Below are positions 22,137-24,687 of a stretch of DNA of 24,687 bases, piece by piece (the stretch's first letter is position 1; the number at the start of each line of letters is the position of its first letter). Origin of the DNA: CAG-307 sp964524125. Its GTDB lineage: Bacteria; Bacillota_I; Bacilli_A; Acholeplasmatales; Anaeroplasmataceae. A model generated the notes under the pieces. It did not search any database and was not told the DNA's origin. It worked only from the letters and a program-made list of their open reading frames with translations. Both the position numbers and the translations under genes were made by a program. Where the stretch lies: positions 1 to 24,687 of the forward strand of contig CAZGBY010000025.1 of NCBI GenBank assembly GCA_964524125.1. The letters are read 5' to 3'.

Positions 22137-22865
22137 TTATTCATATATTTTTTCACTATCATCTATTTTCATAGATATAAATATTACAGTTAACATTATA
22201 AATACAAATGTTTGTATTACACCAGACATTAAATCGAAATATGCATTTATAAACGGCATAAATGGTATAGCAGCGTAACCTGCAGCACCAACTATTAATT
22301 TAGAAATAACCGCACCTGATAGTAAGTTACCTGTTAAACGTAATGTTAAGGATAGTGGAAGTGCAAATTCACTTATAATATTAATTGGAATAAATAAAAA
22401 TGCAAGCCACCATACTGGTCCAACAAAACTTTTTAAATAGCCTTTAAATCCAAGTGAGACTATACCTGTTATTTGAATTATAAAGAATGTTATAATACCA
22501 AACACAAGATTAATTATTATATATGTTGTTGGGGTTGTTTGACAAAAGATTGCTGATATATTCATAAAGAATAAGTATATAGCTAGCGTTAAAAAGTATG
22601 GAGCATATGTTTTCCATCTTCTTCCTATATTTGTTTTAGCAAAATTATTAATAATTGATACTAACCAAATAAATGGCACTAACCAAAGTGGTGTTTTCTT
22701 TTTAGGATCAACTCTTCTTATTAAAATTCCTACTATAATTATTGCGATTGCAAGAAAGAAAGTAACAATTATCATTGAAGACATTTGTGAATTAAAATGA
22801 AATTTACCATCTTTACCTTTAGGAAACATATCAGATATAAAATTTGATAATATCAGTGAATTCAC
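22137..22865 (-). CDS. atpB: ATP synthase Fo subunit a
   Basis: Subunit a forms the ion half-channels against the c ring. The 242-aa protein has five to six hydrophobic helices; the essential arginine is Arg176 in LTLRLTGNLLSG, followed by the helix with INAYFDLMSGVIQTFVFIML. The start codon is GTG at 22865 and overlaps the TGA stop of the gene upstream as GTGA; SD AAGGTGA lies 10 bases upstream, inside the preceding gene. The next ATG in frame would remove the typical N-terminal part, so GTG is preferred. No unusual substitution is seen around the arginine. Confidence 0.97.
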   Translation of the reverse strand: MNSLILSNFISDMFPKGKDGKFHFNSQMSSMIIVTFFLAIAIIIVGILIRRVDPKKKTPLWLVPFIWLVSIINNFAKTNIGRRWKTYAPYFLTLAIYLFFMNISAIFCQTTPTTYIIINLVFGIITFFIIQITGIVSLGFKGYLKSFVGPVWWLAFLFIPINIISEFALPLSLTLRLTGNLLSGAVISKLIVGAAGYAAIPFMPFINAYFDLMSGVIQTFVFIMLTVIFISMKIDDSEKIYE

Positions 22866-23284
22866 TCTTTTTTCACCTTACCTTTCAAAACTAAAACGAC
22901 TACAATCAAGATGATTTTAACTACCAAATAACCAATTAATGTAGCCCAAATATTAAATTTAGGATTAGATACATTAAATACTAGTTGATCTAATATTACC
23001 ATTGTAAATATTGCAATAAGTAATATTATTCTAGCAATATAGTATAAAATATTTATTTTTACTGGTTTGGCATAGGGATTAGGGTTTGGTTTACTAATAT
23101 GTTTTGATGCTTTAACCATTAGTCCTAAATTAAGTAATGCTGTAACAATACCTAAAACATAACTTAATGACCACGCATTATTGATATTTTCATCTAATGC
23201 AAAATAAAATATTAGCCAGCCAATAAGACCAAATATCCATGAAATAGGTGCGACAATCGCAGCAAGTTTATGAGTCTCGTCCAT
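22862..23284 (-). CDS. atpI: ATP synthase subunit I (AtpI-like membrane protein)
   Basis: AtpI is a small membrane protein that assists c-ring assembly or ion supply to the ATP synthase. The 140-aa protein begins MDETHKLAAIVAPISWIFGL and has four predicted membrane helices (about 10-29, 36-57, 82-104 and 113-136), with a Pro/Lys-rich loop (ISKPNPNPYAKPVK) between the second and third, which fits AtpI. Sequence similarity in this family is low, so the call rests on topology and position just ahead of atpB. A longer reading from GTG at 23296 is possible, but ATG at 23284 has AGGTGG about 8 bases upstream. The gene overlaps atpZ by 17 bases and atpB by 4. Confidence 0.8.
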   Translation of the reverse strand: MDETHKLAAIVAPISWIFGLIGWLIFYFALDENINNAWSLSYVLGIVTALLNLGLMVKASKHISKPNPNPYAKPVKINILYYIARIILLIAIFTMVILDQLVFNVSNPKFNIWATLIGYLVVKIILIVVVLVLKGKVKKE

Positions 23285-23495
23285 TATTGTCACCACCTAA
23301 ATTTAGTTTTAATAACATCAAAATCATAGATACAATTCCAATTAAAGCACCTATTACTGCTAGTATTATAGGCCACGCACTATCTTTATCTATTTTATAT
23401 CCAATAAAAATACCTATTCCTATTAATACTATTATTGTAACAAATCCTTGAGTTATTAATGCATAAAGCTTAGTTAATTGTGTATCAGTTTTCAT
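23268..23495 (-). CDS. atpZ: AtpZ-like small membrane protein
   Basis: AtpZ proteins are encoded at the front of many F-ATPase operons; with AtpI they have been proposed to form a Mg2+/Ca2+ channel or to help assembly. The 75-aa protein has two membrane helices (about 12-32 and 41-63) separated by the characteristic GYKIDKDSAWPIILAVIGALIG stretch (here with the Gly-Tyr, Lys-Asp and Trp-Pro pattern at 32-42) and ends in a soluble GGDNNGRDS tail whose codons contain the SD and start of atpI. The start overlaps the upp stop as TAATG. Having both atpZ and atpI upstream of atpB is typical for Na+- or alkaliphile-type operons. Confidence 0.82.
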   Translation of the reverse strand: MKTDTQLTKLYALITQGFVTIIVLIGIGIFIGYKIDKDSAWPIILAVIGALIGIVSMILMLLKLNLGGDNNGRDS

Positions 23496-24124
23496 TATTT
23501 AGTACCAAATAACCTATCTCCACAATCTCCAAGTCCTGGTACAATATAACCTTGTTCATTTAGTTTTTCATCTAAACATGCAGTATAAATATCAATATCA
23601 GGATGGGCTGCATTTAAAGCATTTATACCTTCTGGAGCTGCAACCAATCCTACATATCTAATATTTGATATTCCACGTTTTTTAAGAATATCAATAGCTG
23701 CAATAGCGCTACCTCCAGTAGCAAGCATTGGATCTACTAAAAGAACAATAGCATCATTTATATTGTCAGGGAATTTAGCATAATATTCATGTGGAATCAA
23801 TGTTTTTTCGTCTCGATAAAGACCTACAAAGCCCACTTTAGCTGATGGAATCATTTCTCTTATACCATCAACCATACCAAGACCAGCTCTTAAAATGGGT
23901 ACAATAACGATGTCTTGAGCAAGAGTTTTTTGTATACATTTACAAATAGGAGTTTCTACCTCTATATCTTTAAGTGGAAAATCTCTTGAAATTTCGTAAG
24001 CCATAAGTGAACCTATTTCTTGGACTAATTGATAAAAATCTTTACTTTTAGTATCTTTATTTCTAATAATTGTCATCTTATGTTGTATTAGAGGATGTTC
24101 TATAACATGTATTTTACTATTCAT
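23495..24124 (-). CDS. upp: Uracil phosphoribosyltransferase
   Basis: Upp converts uracil and PRPP to UMP for pyrimidine salvage. With the ATG at 24124 the protein is 209 aa, exactly the length of the B. subtilis enzyme; SD GAAGGTGA lies 5-8 bases upstream in the end of rpiB, whereas the longer reading would use a TTG at 24139 without an SD. The PRPP-binding loop DPMLATGGS is at 131-139, PILRAGLGMVDG around 76-87, and the uracil-binding C-terminus reads GYIVPGLGDCGDRLFGTK. The upp-atp linkage is the same as in B. subtilis, but glyA and ywlG, which lie between rpiB and upp there, are absent. Confidence 0.98.
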   Translation of the reverse strand: MNSKIHVIEHPLIQHKMTIIRNKDTKSKDFYQLVQEIGSLMAYEISRDFPLKDIEVETPICKCIQKTLAQDIVIVPILRAGLGMVDGIREMIPSAKVGFVGLYRDEKTLIPHEYYAKFPDNINDAIVLLVDPMLATGGSAIAAIDILKKRGISNIRYVGLVAAPEGINALNAAHPDIDIYTACLDEKLNEQGYIVPGLGDCGDRLFGTK

Positions 24125-24125
24125 A

Positions 24126-24560
24126 TTATTCACCTTCAATCATATTAATACGTCTTTGATGTCTTTCACCTTGAGAAAATGGAGTTTCAAGCCAAATTTT
24201 GGTAATTTCTTTAGCTCTATCTAAAGTAACATTCTTTTGACCTAATGCTAGGACATTAGTATCATTATGTTCACGAGTAAGTCTGGCAGATGTAACATCT
24301 GTTACAAGAGCACATCTAACCCCTTTAACCTTGTTAGCTGCAATAGAAATACCAATACCTGTCGAACAAATTACAATTCCTCTATCACATTTTTTATCTC
24401 TTACAGCTTCAGCAACAGCACGTCCGTAAATAGGATAGTCACAAGAATCATAAGTATAAGTACCTACATCTTCTATTTCATGTCCTTCTTCTTTTAAATA
24501 CTTAATTAGACTATTCTTTAAGTCTAATCCTCCGTGGTCACAACCAATATAAATCTTCAT
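24126..24560 (-). CDS. rpiB: Ribose-5-phosphate isomerase B
   Basis: RpiB interconverts ribose-5-phosphate and ribulose-5-phosphate; its product feeds PRPP, the co-substrate of Upp encoded next. The 144-aa protein shows GCDHGG at 6-11, DYP at 41-43 (with the phosphate-contacting Asp and Tyr), the catalytic Cys65 in ICSTGIGISIAANK, and REHNDTNVLALG near 96-107. The related allose or galactose isomerases (LacA/LacB) differ at the active-site motif, so RpiB is preferred. The ATG at 24560 has AGAGGTGA upstream; a GTG three codons earlier overlaps that SD and is rejected. First gene of the operon, one base ahead of upp. Confidence 0.96.
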   Translation of the reverse strand: MKIYIGCDHGGLDLKNSLIKYLKEEGHEIEDVGTYTYDSCDYPIYGRAVAEAVRDKKCDRGIVICSTGIGISIAANKVKGVRCALVTDVTSARLTREHNDTNVLALGQKNVTLDRAKEITKIWLETPFSQGERHQRRINMIEGE

Positions 24561-24588
24561 TAAAATCACCTCTTAATTTCTTTTATTT

Positions 24589-24617
24589 ATTATACTCCAA
24601 AAATAGCCTTTTTACAA
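24589..24617 (-). promoter_or_regulatory. Sigma-A promoter of the rpiB-upp-atp operon
   Basis: On the minus strand TTGTAA (24617-24612), a 17-base spacer and a perfect TATAAT (24594-24589), 28 bases before the rpiB ATG. No other good promoter is seen between here and the terminator at 16469, so it likely drives all twelve genes. Confidence 0.7.
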
Positions 24618-24687
24618 TAATTCTAAATACGATTTTTATGATTTCTAAATGTATGTTAAATGTGATTATAAACGTTTTTTATGCTAT

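Noticed and set aside
20969..24497. Plus-strand frames at 20969-21229, 23248-23451 and 24267-24497
   Set aside because: All are antisense to atpH, atpZ/atpI and rpiB, have no good SD and encode low-complexity sequences.
1..24687. Mobile elements, CRISPR arrays, tRNA or rRNA genes
   Set aside because: No transposase, no regularly spaced repeats, no cloverleaf or rRNA-like stretch was seen; the gene content is chromosomal core plus metabolic genes.

Overview
This is an AT-rich stretch with densely packed genes, strong GGAGG-type ribosome binding sites, TAA/TAG/TGA stops and TGG as the tryptophan codon, so the standard bacterial code applies. Three sporulation genes (spoIIQ, spoIIID and a YjcZ-type mini-protein gene) lie beside an F-type ATP synthase operon in an order that is a shortened form of the Bacillus subtilis rpiB-glyA-upp-atp-ywzB-murAA-spoIID-spoIIQ/spoIIID region. 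This points to an endospore-forming member of the Bacillota, class Bacilli in the broad sense (Erysipelotrichales- or RF39-like gut lineages fit), but the species cannot be named from the sequence. Nearly everything is read on the minus strand; only the YjcZ-type gene and yigZ/yvyE are on the plus strand.

Layout from left to right. 1-2846: a hexuronate operon, uxaB then uxaA (uxaA runs off the left edge), with an extended -10 promoter and a perfect inverted repeat that may be an operator. 2946-4283: walJ and rlmH, overlapping by 4 bases, bounded by terminators. 4290-11088: two huge adjacent lipoprotein genes (1148 and 1093 aa), distant paralogues with a PrsA/SurA-like N-terminus and a parvulin-like domain interrupted by insertions. 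11194-11359: a tiny plus-strand sporulation membrane protein with its own SD and terminator. 11350-13394: cca then yhaM (RNA maturation and decay). 13406-14335: a DegV/FakB fatty-acid-binding protein. 14364-15018: yigZ/yvyE, divergent from degV and overlapping the 3' end of spoIIID. 14957-16457: spoIIID, spoIIQ and the small membrane protein gene ywzB. 16469-24617: the rpiB-upp-atpZ-atpI-atpBEFHAGDC operon.

The main operon starts from a sigma-A-like promoter at 24589-24617. It couples ribose-5-phosphate isomerisation and uracil salvage to the complete ATP synthase; four of its junctions are TAATG stop/start overlaps. The c subunit carries the Na+-binding residue set with two carboxylates (Glu44 and Glu77), so the enzyme is predicted to use Na+. 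Downstream, ywzB begins directly after the operon's terminator, and spoIIQ has a sigma-F-like promoter.

Most notable observations: (1) a perfect 16-bp inverted repeat that places the spoIIID start codon in a stem and its SD in the loop; (2) the giant lipoprotein pair, in which one member keeps both parvulin histidines and the other has Asn at both positions, while both carry a DxDxDGxxD loop at the same place; (3) three intergenic terminators whose T-tract runs straight into the next gene's SD; (4) the two-carboxylate Na+ motif in AtpE.
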